Under the pieces are notes generated by a model, which saw only the letters and a program-made list of their open reading frames with translations, made no database searches and was not told the origin of the DNA. Source: Azolla pinnata (lineage: Eukaryota > Streptophyta > Polypodiopsida > Salviniales > Salviniaceae). Taken from it: a stretch of DNA of 64,000 nucleotides. Shown piece by piece: positions 1-13,544 of the stretch. Made by a program: the position numbers and the translations under genes. The stretch covers positions 1-64,000 of the forward strand of contig JBBBWG010003781.1 of assembly GCA_037176905.1 (NCBI GenBank), in the 5' to 3' direction. The stretch's first letter is position 1. Each line of letters starts with the position of its first letter.

Positions 1-1075
1 AATTATTGAAAATGCGCTATATATTTTATCTATCTGTATGTATCTATACTATATCTCTTTATGTATCTCTCTGCATACAAATAAATACTCATGTGTACAT
101 CTAAATATATATTAATATATTAATATTTATGCATATATATATATATATACACACAAACAAATATAAATAAAAAATGTACATGTATAAGTGGATATGGATG
201 TATGTCTGCAAACATAAGTGAATATTTTTATATGTATGCATATATAAATGATTATATATATATCTATCCATATATAGGTGAATATCCATGTGTGTATACA
301 TGCATAGATAAATCAATATGTAAGAGCAGAGACAGACAAGTAAAAGGTGAAAATATTACACATAAATATTCTTAGACAAATCATCTTTATAAATAAGATA
401 AATAAAGGCTTGAGTTTCTTAGTCAATTTCAAAGCTCTTAAACTCCTTAGTTTGTAAGATATATATATGTTTTCAAATTGAGAATACATATATATAAAAT
501 AAAAACATAATAATATTTTTTTAATTTAAATATTTATAGTTAAATTTCTAGTAGGAGTTATAACTAAATTTCAAGTAACAATCACATTTTAAAGGTCGTA
601 ATAAAAGTTATACTAAAAGTCATGGTAACACTCCACCACTAATAATGTTCAGAATAGAGGAGGTCCAATTTTCATAAAAAATCGTCACTTTCCCCATTTT
701 TATTTATGGAAGAGATCGACTATTACTTGAAATTATCAACCTCTTAAATGGATATTTCCATTACATAATGGGTTAAATATGGGGGGTTGAACTATTTGGA
801 ACTTTCGTATCATAAAAAAAAATGAGGTTCTCTGGAGCTTTCCGAATGCAGTGGATTCATGTAATGATGCATCATGGAGTCATGTTTAGATGAAAGCTTG
901 TTTGCCAGAGGGTTGTTTAGATGTTTCACAAGCACGGCGAAATGTTTGTTTTGGAAATTCTTTCATGGTACATTGACTTTGTAACTTTTATAACTAATAA
1001 GGAATATGTATCTTGAGGAAAAAAAAAATAAATAAAGATATATTCACATCTTCTAAGACCGAATTTGGCCCATGA
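1..1075. repeat. AT-rich flank with degenerate short tandem repeat
   Basis: No gene is recognisable. Bases 60-330 are built of a loosely repeated AT-rich motif around 'atataggtgaatat' and 'catgtgtgtatac', the same degenerate motif that returns at about 7,900-8,250 and 8,540-8,740. The remainder is AT-rich non-coding DNA. Short open frames here, including the Tyr/His-rich minus-strand one at 101-316, follow from the repeat and have no coding signature. Confidence 0.5.
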
Positions 1076-1442
1076 GCGACAATATATATTGAGTTGTCAA
1101 TCTACTAAACCATCATAAGACATGACCAAGAAGAAAAAGAAGAAGAAGAGAAACCGTATCGTGTCTATCTCCCCATTGTTGACAGGGTCTTCTCGTGGTT
1201 TTGGCAAAAAATAGTTAGTTACCAGAGTTAGAATACAGCGATTCCTTTATTAAAATATTTCCAAGCAAAGGGTGAAAAAAAAGCCTAAAATACATAAGAA
1301 ATCAAATCATATGGACAAAACCAATCAATATCGCAGCTAGTGGCTGCTAATTTAGATTAGTCTGCATGCAAATTGAAATACATCCCAAACATGCATCAAT
1401 CTTTAATGCTGCTACATTTTGTCGATTAATCACACGTAGGAG

Positions 1443-4400
1443 TCAAAATATATCAAAGTCATCCTTGATGTCGTTGACATGGGCATCGGCATCGACAGCA
1501 TAGCCAATGATAATGTTGTCATTAGCTAGTTCCTTGTTGCGACTAGTGTGAGTTCGCTTTTCAACCTGTTAATGATTGCGCTATAAAATCAACAAATGCC
1601 ATTGATATTAATTAAACCAGCATCAACACAATAATATTCAATCAATCATCGAAAACGAGGAGATTAACTAGGGAAACAATCTGCAATCTGTCGCTCATAA
1701 CTCGCTGATCAATGTATTAACCGATTAATGCCAGCACATGGGAATGAAATTCAGGAGGCTTTACAAATTATTATGTTTTGGAGGGATGATTCATCCTTCA
1801 ATTAATCCATTATGCCAGTGCCAATATATTTAGATGCAGGAAGGATAACTTTCCTTTGAAAGATTGAATATTTCACAAGTTAATTATATATTAATGCATG
1901 CAGATCGACAACTACTGTGATCTAGGCATCAATATATTACCTGATTGGAAGAATTAGGGTCACAATGCAGTATTACTACCACAACCAGCACCACTAGTAG
2001 CATTATAATTGCGGCTATTTTGTCCATGCATTGGCTGACGCTGATCGACACAACTCATATCATTTTCTTGAAGCAAGGGAGTGTAGTAGAGGCTACGAGG
2101 GCGATTAAATGCAATTTGCTTGAAGCAGTTGAGGAGCGCAACCTTAAGGCATTGCCTTTCTTCGATTTCGTCGAGGGGAGATTGCCACAGAGCTTTGTTG
2201 TGTTGCACGAAGGATTTGAGGTGGAGAGCTTGCTTGGAGGTCGAGAAGTTCTGGCAGAGTTGGGAGTAATACACATAATCGTGGACGTCGAGGTTCGTAG
2301 ATGTAGCAGCTGCTCCAATAGCACTAGGAAGAAACAAAGATCGATTAACGACTTCTAAGACCGAATTTGGCTCACGAGACAAAAGATAGAATAGTGGCAT
2401 GTATACCCAATTATCCAAAGTATATTAACATCTTGTAAGAAAAGAAAGAAAGGAAGAAAGAAGAAAAGACATATTACCCGACTTCCTGGAAAGAAAGAAA
2501 TGTATATTAACATCTTTTAAGAACGAAAAAAAAAGGAAGAAAGATATATTAATGTCATTTAAGGTCAAAATTGGAGGCCCACGAGACAAAAGATACAACA
2601 GCGAGAGGTGTACCCAATCCTATGACCATCGGCCTGTTGTTGTTGCTCGTTGGTGTTTGCACCCGCGACGGGTTCGAGGGCCTTGACATAGAGAATAAAG
2701 CCCATGAGGAGCAGTGAGTAGACCATGATGAGCGTGGAGACCGCTCTCGCAGAGTCCACAGTGATCAAAAGTGTCGAGATCCCTCCTTCCTTCTGGAATA
2801 ACTGGTCCAGGATCGCCTTCTCAAGATTCGGGTGGACCTTCCATATCTTGCCCAAGCATTTGGTCATCGTGAATAGAGCCCTCCTGAGTTGGAGCTGCTG
2901 GAGAATGGGCACTATCCGGGCCGCCCACGTCCAAACAATCGTCTTCCTGTGGCACGTCTACACAAATAACTTATCTAGGGAAGCAGTTGTTAAGAAAACT
3001 AGAGAGAGAGAGAGAGAGACATACATAGATCCATTCTAGGCTAGAGAGTAAAAAATATTGAGCGAAGATCAAAACATAGAAACGCACGAAAACTCACACC
3101 AAGTTTTTGCATGGAAAACCCCTCAAAATGAAAGGAAAAAGTTGAAGAACTTTGTCAAAGAACTCTTGTACTATCAAAGAAGATATAGGTACGATATAAA
3201 TGAAAGTTACAATTGCATTCACAAACACTTTCATATGTAATTACGCAAAGCAAGAATTCATCAAAATAAACTACAAGTGTGATGCTCAAAAGGATGATAC
3301 GTGTAATGCCCTTGAGTCCATGCCACAAAGTAAAGAGTTGGATGTCTCACGCCTGACAATGGCTAGTTGCTCTCATTTCTAAGGTTTGCTCCATTTCAAT
3401 TGAAACTATGTAAGCATTTCACATGACTTAAGTTAAAATTTTAGCCTTCGGTGTGTGTCAATCAACTTAATTTGTAACCCACTCATACATACACATACAC
3501 ACACTCTTTCTCTCTCACTAAAGTCATAATGCAAATGAAAACATGTGGCTAGATATATACGTCAGCAACAACACTTCAAGACCGGTCACAAGTCAAGTGG
3601 ATCATTCAATGATTATAGAAGCTCCAAGTATATATCGATCATCTACGAGCGGCTGCTTCGCGGGTGCAATTATACCTCTTGACGCTGATGATGAGCTCCG
3701 TGGACATGTTGAGCTTCTCGTCCACGTCACTGGCCTGGCCGGCAGCCCACGTCAACTGCAGCTCCTTCCCGATCACGTCCTTGGTGTTCTGGATGAGGAG
3801 CCTGAGCCCCGCCAAGTCCGCGGTTCCTTGGATCGACCCATGGGTGTCCGATTGCTGGACATCATTCCTAAGTTTGACCATGCGGCTGCGAGCCAGCCGA
3901 CGCCTCTCGGGGTCAGAGATGCGGCCCAATAGCACCTCCAGCTTCGCATCGTCCACGGTCGGCCGCTTCATAACGTCGTGCACGTCGCAGTGAGTCATGA
4001 CCAGGATGATGGGCAGCGTGGGATAGCTCGCGTCCAGCATCGCCAGCAAGCCGGCGTCTTCTAAGAACCTGTTATCGATCGCATTGAACACGTACCACAC
4101 CACGTGGACCTGGCAACTTGGGAGTGTAAGGTTCATAGATATAAGAAACAGTTATATACTATAAGAGTTCGATTTGTCCGGCCGATTGATCAGGCATAGA
4201 ATTTAAATCATGTAAATGTTAATGCATATACAGGTTTTAATGCCATTTTCCGACCTTTTATCAACCCCAGTTACGTAATCAATACTCAGACTCTGTAATA
4301 AAAGCAAAAGTATCATAATCATTCTTTAACATTCGTACAGAACCTTGGTACGGAAGTCGGCCTTGTGATCTTTATGCTTAGGCTCCAGAAACCTCCTGAT

Positions 4401-4787
4401 GTCCTCTAGCCGCTCCGCTCCCAGCACGTCCATGCCATTGGTGTCGTGGAACACGAGCGGCACATCTTCGTCCGGGTGGTGCCATTCCATGCTTATGTCC
4501 TGAACTCCGGCCTTGCCCACGGACATCGATCTCGGCCCCTTCTCGCCCATCACCAACCGGATGATCGTCGTCTTTCCCGACCCCGATCTTCCCACCACCA
4601 TGATCCTCAGCGTTTTGAACAGCTTCTTCACATTCTCCTTCACATCCTCCAACTCCGCTTGCTTCATGTACGCCGCCTCCAAGCTAGCGGAGGAGTTGTT
4701 CAAGCTCGTGTCATTAAGCTGCGGACTCGGCGCAGTGGCTGCTAATTCCTTGCCTTTCTTCTTTGGGAAAAGGCTGGTGATTGACAT
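1443..4787 (-). CDS. P-loop GTPase family copy A, one membrane helix lost and C-terminus truncated
   Basis: Five exon positions can be read: 4344-4787, 3676-4109, 2614-2946, 1941-2323 and a relic 1443-1565. The ATG at 4787 matches the start of copy B. Exon 1 carries GRSGSGKT (about residues 66-73) and HDTNG (G3-like); exon 2 starts VHVVWYVF and has THCD (G4-like). Exon 3 is 105 nt shorter than in B, an in-frame loss that removes about 35 residues including the first hydrophobic helix; the second helix (TLIMVYSLLLMGFILYV) remains. In exon 4 an indel shifts the frame and gives a stop at 1960, so the predicted protein is about 524 aa and lacks the acidic tail. Exon 5 is still open if read alone (starts VEK, ends DDFDIF). 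All introns are GT-AG. It is a direct duplicate of B about 8.3-8.8 kb away. It is either a shortened protein or an early pseudogene. The biochemical role is unknown; GTP binding is inferred from motifs only. Confidence 0.62.
3036..3490 (-). mobile_element. Possible solo LTR, Copia-like, in intron 2 of copy A
   Basis: This intronic block contains 'tttttgcatggaaaacccctc', a motif style I associate with the end region of Copia LTRs read in reverse, and has no coding content. A diverged copy sits at the same place in intron 2 of copy B (11,524-11,985), so it was present before the A/B duplication. No paired LTR or internal region is visible nearby and I did not establish the exact ends or a target duplication. 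It is a fossil. Confidence 0.33.
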
Positions 4788-4789
4788 CG

Positions 4790-6860
4790 CTACCGATTAT
4801 GCTGGTATATAAGCAAGCAAGCCGCTGGATCAACAACGGTAATGATGATTTGAATATGAATCTGGCTTTCTATAACTAGCCGAGCTTCCTGAATGTCGCA
4901 GGATTAACGCTAGTTTTAATGGAATAATAATCATGTTTGTAGGTAAGATTACAAGTACTTACAAGTACCAAATCACGAGCTCCTGGAAGCTATAATTTGA
5001 TCGACGACTTTTCTGATGAGCTTTGGTAACTCACATTTGACATTCGAATCAATGCGGCCAGCTATGATGATTTGTCAATGCTGTCGATCTGTTCTGCACC
5101 ACATATTGTTAGTTATTATTTTAGGGCGAATATTGATAATGATCTATGAGTGGCCTTGTGATCAGACTCCACTTTGGACCGTTAGATCTTGTGTCCTCTA
5201 TCTTGCCCCGACGCCTTAGAAGGTTTGACCTTGTAATATCACTAGTTTTAAAGTAGTTTCTACCGGTGTAGGCAATAAAGACAATTTGGTTGGAAATTAT
5301 TGGCACATTGCGGGGTCACTGAGAGAAAATTAAAGGTCAGTTGACTGTAGTATTATTGGAATGCATACAATTCCACAAGACCTGAGAAGAATCTCCCTTA
5401 AATGCTCCGATCAACACGATGCCTAGGTGGTTAATTAAAATGGTATACTTCGTGCGAGAAACATGTTAGCTTGACTATTTTTGTTCAGATGCCAAGGGCC
5501 TAACTTGTTGTTGACCAGTGGACGTTTTTTTTCTTTCACTGTAACTAGTGAGAAAACAATTTTACAAAAAACAAAAAAAGTTTTGATAGCAAGGAATATG
5601 AAATATTCACACTCGAACATATTTGCTCTATTCAAACTCAGACATGGAATCCGGTGGCAAGACAAGGAGTGAATTGAACATTGCACACATTGCTGAGGTA
5701 AAGGCGAGGATTAGTAATAAGTTGCAATAAACCACCCGTTTCTTGGCACATCGAAACATATTTCATTCCATCCATATAATAAATATCTTGATGCCAAAGA
5801 GTTCTAAGTATGGGAGTATGCCCTCTCTGCACAACGCTTCCAATTCAATTCAAGTAGCAAAAAATGTACACATTAGAGCCCTGCTTCATACTTGGCAACT
5901 TGGACATGCCTCGTAGAGAGGACCAGCTATCCGATGCTCCAGCATGCATCTTGACTCCGAAGCTTGCTATCAGCCGTAAACCATCGTGATCCGTCTAAGA
6001 AGCCCTCTTTATAATTGCGAGCATGTCTTTCGAAACTTTGCTGCTTCTCTTGCTTTAAACAATTAGTTGAATTAGTCACAATGTGTAGCCCATTTTGCCA
6101 TGTGGGACATGCTTGAATACTTTGAGAGCCTTGTGCCGTTTATCAGGTAGGCATATAGACGTCCGGCAGATCAGATGCCGTATATAGTTGTTAAGAACAT
6201 TTCGTAAGGCAATTTGCCAAACATGCAACGATTAGAGTTTGGGCGCACATTGACATGGGAGTTGGATGATCTGTGAAGATTGGTTTTGATTATTTCACAC
6301 TACATTTTCACTACATCGTAGCTAATTGCAAATAATTCTACCTCTCGTGAAGCTTTTGATATAAATACTGCATAACGAACTGATCCTTTACCGCAATGTA
6401 TAGATGATTAGTGTAATTGCCGCAGTATATGACACAAGTGGTAATTACAAAGAAAAATGACAATTATCCATTAAATATAGATAGATCTATATGTACATTA
6501 CAGACACTATAATCCAAGATATCTTATTATAGAAAACAATTTATAATTCTTTCTTAATTAGGTTTTATTATTAGACGACCAAAATAAAACCATACTAGAG
6601 AGTTGGAAAGCATAGCCAACAAAATCCCAAATGAACTAATTAGATAATTAAAAGACAGCTAGTTGAAAATTTAGTACAGCAATGTCCCAAAGAATTAGAA
6701 ATCATTAAATGATGCAGCAAAACACCCAAGTGATTGAATGAGATGAAAACCATAGCTTATAATTTCAAACTACATGGTCTAAGAAAACCCAATAATAATT
6801 TAGCATACCACACTGGAATTCAATCCCAAAGAAACCCTTTATTGATCATCTCTAATGTAT
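4790..6860. other. Spacer upstream of copy A, duplicated elsewhere
   Basis: No gene is supported. About 5,220-5,420 matches 13,985-14,190 and parts of 19,370-20,045 and 35,630-36,200, an unclassified dispersed repeat. About 5,690-6,060 matches 14,240-15,130 at both ends, as expected for the A/B tandem unit. About 6,340-6,860 matches 30,880-31,420, the 3' flank of copy E. Short open frames here are not conserved between the copies. Confidence 0.5.
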
Positions 6861-6866
6861 GCAGGT

Positions 6867-7545
6867 TTAACTATCGGCACAAATGTACTCATCCTTGGTG
6901 TCCTGGGCATCGGCATGTGGATCAGCACGGACTTCAGCATCATGAAGAAGCAGCCGTCGATCACCGGAAGCATCATCGACGTCATATTCACGTAAGTAAT
7001 GTTGGCCGGATGATATTGTTGCCCCAGATTCGATACGACATTGATAAGGTTGGCAGACTGACACCGATTATAATCGATTAAAATTATATGACACAAAGTA
7101 CAGCTATAATTGAGGATTCCTATTGCAGGCTAATAATATTCCACCAGACTGAAATTCAGTAATATTAACACAAAATGCTCTTGTGTACTGCGTCTTTCTA
7201 GTGTGGCTGGTTATGCACAAATTATCTTAGAAGTGCATGCATCGGATAGTGTATTAATTTGATGATTGATTATATAAGGCGGTGATGGTCATCCCCCCTC
7301 CTGATCCTGCACCATGATCGGGAAAAAAGACTCTCAGGGCGATCGAGTGCGATTTGATTGAAGAAAGGCCTGCATATTGTAGGACATGCTTGATACTTTG
7401 AGAGCCTTGTGCCTTTTGATCGGGTAGGCTATAGACATCCTGCAGATCAGATGCATATATAGTTGTGAACAAACATCTCATTAGGTAATTTGGCAAGCTT
7501 GGAATACTGATCAGGCTATGGGCGCATGACATGGGAGTCGGGTGA
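6867..7545 (-). pseudogene. Relic of an E-type GTPase tail (last exons)
   Basis: On the minus strand 6,867-7,064 reads SSGQHYL...LLHDAE...ADPHADAQD, clearly related to the last exon of copy E (SSGQHYLG...PLLHDAE...DPNADADD at 31,428-31,604). About 7,280-7,420 matches the exon 4 to exon 5 part of E (around 31,890-32,110), with most exon 4 sequence lost. No P-loop or membrane part is present. It lies upstream of copy A exactly as a similar relic lies upstream of copy B, so the ancestral duplicated unit contained an A-like and an E-like gene side by side. Confidence 0.6.
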
Positions 7546-7639
7546 TTTCTGAAGTTTGATTTTGAACGTAGTTATGTTACAGGCTATAGCAATGAACATA
7601 GCATTGTTATAGTTGTTTATTGGGCCAAAGAAATATTCA

Positions 7640-7961
7640 CTATATATGCCTAGGTGGCTTTTATGGCTATACAACTTAGTGACACGTTTACAGGTAAGGA
7701 ACGTTATACATGTAATTTATTGTATATCTTTAATATATTTATAATAATATTATGTTATAGGGTAGGTTTGATCCAATGATCTTATTTTACACAATTTAAT
7801 TAAGTGACCTAACCAATCGGTGAAATATATAATTATATAATATATTTAATATTTTTTTTTGTTATTATTTAAAATGGACTATATATTTTAATATGTATCT
7901 ATCCATATACAAGTAACTATTCGTGTATACATCTAAATATACATAAAAATATAAATATCTA

Positions 7962-7996
<35 letters not shown>

Positions 7997-9370
7997 GCAT
8001 ATACTAGCGAATATGAATCAAACATATATATTTATAGGTGAATATACATGTGTGTATTGATATATAGGTGAATTTCCATGTATGTTTCCATATACATGTA
8101 AATATGTCTTTATTTGACCGTTCATAGCTAAATATAAATCAAACATATACATATATTGACAAATATACATATATCTATACATTTAAAAATGAATATATAA
8201 ATAAATATACATATATGTATACATATATAGGTGAATACATGCTAATAGAAGCCAATTTCAAGCTATATTCCAATAAATAGAGTGTTTATGTTTTAGTAAT
8301 ATCACGACAAAATGTGCAATAAAGATTAAATTTTATTATAAGTTTGTTGCAAATTTTAGGGCTCCTGTTACCACATGTTTGACGCAATATTTACTACAAA
8401 ATTATTTTGACCATGTTGCATATTCAATATGAAAATTGTTTCTTAGGCAGTATTTGAACCTATGACCTTTTTAGATACAATCAAGTGGTGTACCTAATCA
8501 GTGCAATATATAATTATAATTAATATATACTAAATATCCAATAACCTATCCATCTACAGTTCAATATGTGTTTATACATTTGCATATATATATATATATA
8601 TATATACATCTAAATGTACATGTAAATATACATTAATATATGAATATTTATGTGTATATGTATGTATGTATACATATATAAAAAAAATGCATCAAACATG
8701 TACATATATAGATGAATATGCATAAACAGGTGAATACATGCTAATATACGGTAATTTGCATTTATGTTGCAATAAATTATTTTGCCTTTGTTACCGTGTG
8801 TTTACCGCAATGTTTATTGCAACATAAACATGACCGTTATCGTAGAATTTTGGGTTGTACAGCTCCATATATGTGTGTCAGGGTGGAACCATTGGGGTTC
8901 TGAACCGGGAGATAAATAGTTGAAAAAGGGATTAATATTTAAAAATAATTGGAATTCAATTAGAGAAAATAATTACATTCATGTCCTTATATATATGTAT
9001 GCACAAAAAAAGTAGAGAAAAAAAATGTAAGAGGAAAAAAGAAAAAAGTAAGAAAAAAGTCAACATGAGAATTGATCTTATGACATGTGCTTTTAAAATA
9101 TAACCATTTTATCTACCGTTCCTTACTAGTTGTATTTATTTATATATTTCTTGGATTCTTCTTGTTCTTTTTAAACATTCCTTCTCTCTATACATTTCAC
9201 ATCATACGCCCAAAATATCAGGACACGATACTACTAAAACATTGTAGTTCCTAGGCAAGATTTTAACCGACGATCTCATTTCACACAATAAAGTTCGTAT
9301 TATGATGCAAAATGTTGAATATCCAATAATCTATCAATCTACAAATAAATATGCATATACATCACATCAA
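7640..9370. repeat. AT-rich spacer with degenerate minisatellite
   Basis: No gene is seen. The sequence is very AT-rich, with TA dinucleotide runs (about 7,974-7,996 and 8,587-8,606) and the same loose 'ataggtgaatata' motif found at the left edge of the window. It separates the direct tandem units carrying copies A and B; the unit boundary is recognisable near 9,380, which matches 1,085. Confidence 0.5.
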
Positions 9371-9747
9371 TATATCCATGAAAGAATGTGTATCGAGTTG
9401 TCTATCTACAAAACCATCATAAGAAATGACCAAAACGAAGAAGAAGAAGAGAAACCGTGTCGTGTCCATTGTTGATTGGGTCTTCTTGTTTCTTTGCGGT
9501 TTTAGGTTTAGGGTTTAGGCTTTGGCAAAAAATAGTTAGTTATCAGAATTACAAAACGATAATTCGTTTATTAAATTATTTCCAAGCGAAAGGTGGAAAA
9601 AACAACCCAAATTACATAAGAAATTAAATTATATGGAGAAAACTAGTCAATATAGCAGCTAGTGGCTGCTAATTTAGACTAGTTTGCATGCAAATTGAAA
9701 TATATCCCAAGCATGCGTCAATCTTTAATGATGCTACATTTTGTCGA

Positions 9748-10634
9748 TTAATAATTGAATATATCTAAGCCGTCTTCGACGTCGTACATATCGGCGTCGT
9801 CATGGACGACATCACTAATGTTAATGTTCCCAATAGTTGGTGCCTTGTTGTGACTCGTGCCAAGCGACTTTTCAACCTGATGATAAGCACAATAATATTC
9901 AGGCGCTGTATAATCGACAAATGCCATTGATATTAATTAAACCATGATGAGCACAATAATATTCAGGCAGTCATTGAAAACGAGGAAATTAACTAGGGAA
10001 ACAATCTGCAATCTGTGGCCGATCACTCGCTGATCGATGTATTAACTGATTAATGCCAGCGCAGGAGAACCAAATTTAGGAGGCTCTGCAAATTATTATG
10101 TTCTGGTGGATGATTCATTTTTCAATTAATCCATTAAGCCTGTGCCAATATATTAATATATGCGGGAAGGACAATTTTCCTTTGAAGGATTGAATATTTG
10201 ACAAGCTAAGGACCGGCTAATTATATATTAACGCAGGCAGATCGACAGTTACTGTGTTCTAGGCATCAATATATTACCTGAACGGTAGAATTATGTGGCC
10301 AAGGTGCTGTAGTATTCGGCTTGTTATCATTACGACCATCATGTCCCTGATGCCGATCGACACTAATCATAGTGTCCTCTCGAAGCAAGGCGGTGTGGAG
10401 GCTACGAGGGCGATTAAGTGCGATATCCTTGAAGCAGCTTTGGAGCGCAATCTTGAGGCGTTGGATTTGTTCGTTCGTGTTGCGAGGGGATTGCCACAGA
10501 GCTTGGTGCTGCTCCACGAAGGATTTGAGCCGGACAGCTTGCTCGGAGGTTGTGAACTGCTGACAGAGTTGGGAGTAACGGGCATAATGGTGGACATCAG
10601 CGGTCGTAGACATAGCAACAGCGTCAGTCGCACT

Positions 10635-10699
<65 letters not shown>

Positions 10700-13540
10700 T
10701 ATTAACGTCTTCTAAGACCAAGATTAGCCCATGAGACAAAAGACAAAACAGAGGCATCTGTACCCAATTATCCAAAGTATATCCAACATCTTGTTTAAAG
10801 AAGGAAAGAAAGAAAGAAAGATATATTACCGTCTTGTCAGAAAGAAAGAAATGTATAAAAACATCTTTCAAGAAAGAAAGAAAGAAAGCGAGAGAGAGAG
10901 ATCGAGAGAGAGAGAGAGAGATAGAGAGTAACGTCTTTCAAGGTCAAGAATTGCAGGCCCATGAGACAAAAGATACAACAGCGAGAGGTGTACCCAATCC
11001 AATCACCATCGGCCTGCTCTCGTTGCTCGTTGGCGTTTGCACCCGCGACGGGTTCGCGGGCCCTGACGTAGAGAAAAACACCCATGACAAGCAGCGAGTA
11101 GACCATGACGAGGCTCGAGACCCCTATTCCTTGGGCGATGGCTGATTCGATGTACACAGGGACCAAAAGCAATCCGATCCCACCCGTCAAGACTACGGCT
11201 GCTACCGTTCCACCCAGCCCTATAACCGCGCCCAGATCGTAGAGCAGGTTCTTCAGCACCCCTTTCCCTCCTTCCCTCTGGTACAACTCATGAAAGATCA
11301 CCTTCTCCAGATTCGGGTGGACCTTCCATATCTTGGCCAAGCATTTGGTCAGCGTGAATAGAGCTCTTGAAAGCTGAAGCTGCTGGAGCATGGGCATCGC
11401 CCCGACCGCCCACGTCCAAACCATTGTCTTCCTGTGGGATGTCTACACAAATTACTTATCTAGGGAAGGAGTTGTTAAGAAAACATGAGAGGGAGAGATA
11501 GAGAGAGAGAGAGTGATAGATAGATTATAGGCTAGAGAGTAATAAATATCGAGCAAACATCCAGAAATATAGATGCACAAAACACACACCGAGTTTTTGC
11601 ATGGAACACCCCTCAAAATTAAAGGAAATAGTTACAAGACTTAGGCACAAAACTCTTACACTATCAAAGAATATGTACAGGTATAATCTAAATGAAAGTT
11701 ATAATTGCACTCACAAACACTCTAATATGTGATTGCGCAAATCAAGAACATCATCAAAATAACTCATAAACCACAAGTGTGATATGCGAAAGGATGATTT
11801 GTGCCATGCTCATGACTACTTGCCAAAAGGTAAAGAGTTAGATGTTTTACACTTCACAAATGCTAGTTGCTGTTATTCCTAGGGTTTGCTCCCTTTTTAT
11901 TCAAACTATATGAGCATTTCACATGACCTAAGTTAAAAATTTAGCCTTGGGTGTGTGTTAATCAACTTAATTTGTAGCCCTTTCATTACACACGCGCACA
12001 CGCACGCACACGCTCTTTCCCTTTCACTTAAGTTATAATGCAAATGAATATCTCAGCAACAACACCACAAGACCAGTCATGACTCAGTGGATTGTTCAAT
12101 AATTAAAGTAACTCCAATTATATATCAATAATCTATGAGCAGCTGTTGAGCGTGTGCAATTATACCTCTTGGCACTGATGATGAGCTGCGTGGATATGGT
12201 GAGCTTCTCGTCCATGTCGCTGGCTTGGCCGGCGGCCCACGTCAAGCGCAGCTCCTTCCCGATCACCTCCTTGGTGTTCTGGATGAGGAGCTTGAGCCCC
12301 GCAACGTCCACAGTTCCTTGGATTGACCCATCGGTGTCCGATTGCTGGACGTCGTTCCTCAATCGGACCATGCGGCTGCGAGAACGTTGGCGTCTCCCAG
12401 GGTCGGAGATGCGCCCCAGCAGCTTCTCCAACTTTGCGTCGTCCACGATCGGCCGCTTCATCTGTTCGTGCAGGTCGCAATGAGTCATGACTAGGATGAT
12501 GGGCAGTGTGGGATAGCTCGTGTCCAGCATCGCCAGCAAGCCAGCATCGTCTAAGAACCTATTGTCGTTCGCGCTGAACACGTACCACACCACGTGGACC
12601 TGTAACTTGGGAGTATAAGGTTCGCACATGTAATAAATAGTTACACTATTAGAGATAATTTGCCTAGCCGATTGATTAAGCATAGAATCATAATTTATAT
12701 GTCAATCCATATAGGTTTTAATATCCTTCTTTGACCTTGAGTATTGCCAGTTAAGGAATCGATATTCAAACTCGTCTATCTTATACTTCTCACTTATGTT
12801 TTTCCCCTTTTTCTTGCTTAATTCTGCTCTTCCATATCTATCTGTGTCAGTAACTCTTTTAGAGACCACTAACCATTAAGATTCTACTAACTAATAGCAT
12901 TAATTTTGTCCCCTAGCCGGCCACCTCATACTCAAATCCAACTTACCCTTGCGACAAAATATAGCTCATTGACATCACGGAATTTTACTTTCCATCACTC
13001 GATTGCTCCCATCATCTACTTTGCTTTAGGCATCTTAATTACTCTGGAATAAAGGCAAAGGCAAAGTATCTTAATCACTCTGGAACATTCCTACATAACC
13101 TTGGCGCCGAAGTCGGCATCGTGATCCTTCTGATTAGGATCCAGAAACCTCTTGATGTCCTCCAGCCGTTGCGCTCCTAGCACGTCCATGCCGTTGCTAT
13201 CGTGGAATACTAGTGGTACATCTTCGTCCGGGTGGTGCCACTCCACGCTGATGTCCTGAACTCCGGCCATGCCCACCGCCATCGCTCTCGGCCCCTTCTC
13301 GCCCATCACCAGCCGGATGATCGTCGTCTTTCCCGACCCCGATCTTCCCACTACCATGATCCTCAGTGTTTTGAACAGCTTCTTCAGCTTCTCCTTCACT
13401 TCATCCGACTCCGCTAGCTTCGCGTAGGCCTCCTCCAAGGTAGCGGAGTTATTCAAGCTCGTGTCATTAAGCTGCGGGCGCGGTGCAGCTGCTGCTATTT
13501 CATTGCCTTTCTTCTTTGAGAACAGATTGGTGATTGGCAT
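9748..13540 (-). CDS. P-loop GTPase family copy B, intact, two membrane helices and acidic tail
   Basis: This is the reference copy. Exons 13100-13540, 12166-12599, 10994-11431, 10278-10632 and 9748-9876 join in frame through GT-AG introns to 598 aa. Visible parts: basic N-terminus (FSKKKG); G1 GRSGSGKT at 65-72; HDSNG with DSNG at 114-117 (G3-like); a hydrophobic strand then THCD at 186-189 (G4-like, in place of NKxD); hydrophobic helices at about 358-386 and 396-415; a conserved helical module in exon 4 (YSQLCQQF, LKSFVEQH, LWQSP); and a short acidic tail (VHDDADMYDVEDG) in exon 5. From these I infer a GTP-binding protein anchored in a membrane near its middle. The FHDS-G and WY...THxD layout recalls the G-domain proteins expanded in basidiomycete fungi and, in architecture only, the membrane-anchored GIMAP/AIG1 GTPases; I could not confirm either relation. 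Biological function unknown. Confidence 0.8.
10634..10697. repeat. (GAAA)n microsatellite forming the polypyrimidine tract of intron 3 of copy B
   Basis: About sixteen GAAA units on the plus strand. Read in the direction of copy B this is a CTTT run that ends directly in the TTTCTAG acceptor of exon 4 at 10,632. Copies A, F and G have only short imperfect CTTT tracts here, so the repeat expanded in B in the place of a splice signal. Related GAAA, GA and GGAAA tracts continue to about 10,930. Confidence 0.85.
11524..11985 (-). mobile_element. Possible solo LTR, Copia-like, in intron 2 of copy B
   Basis: Diverged counterpart of the block at 3,036-3,490, in the same intron and orientation, sharing 'gtttttgcatgga' and the 3' 'ggtgtgtgttaatcaactt' segment. 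Shared position means insertion before the A/B tandem duplication. Copies C, F and G do not show it in the matching intron. It is a fossil with no internal coding part. Confidence 0.33.
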
Positions 13541-13544
13541 TGCT

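Noticed and set aside
1945-2358. Plus-strand frames opposite exons 2, 3 and 4 of the GTPase copies (also at 10,293, 18,260, 32,160 and 44,262)
   Set aside because: They are antisense shadows of conserved exons and vary in length between copies, while the sense frames keep motifs and splice borders.
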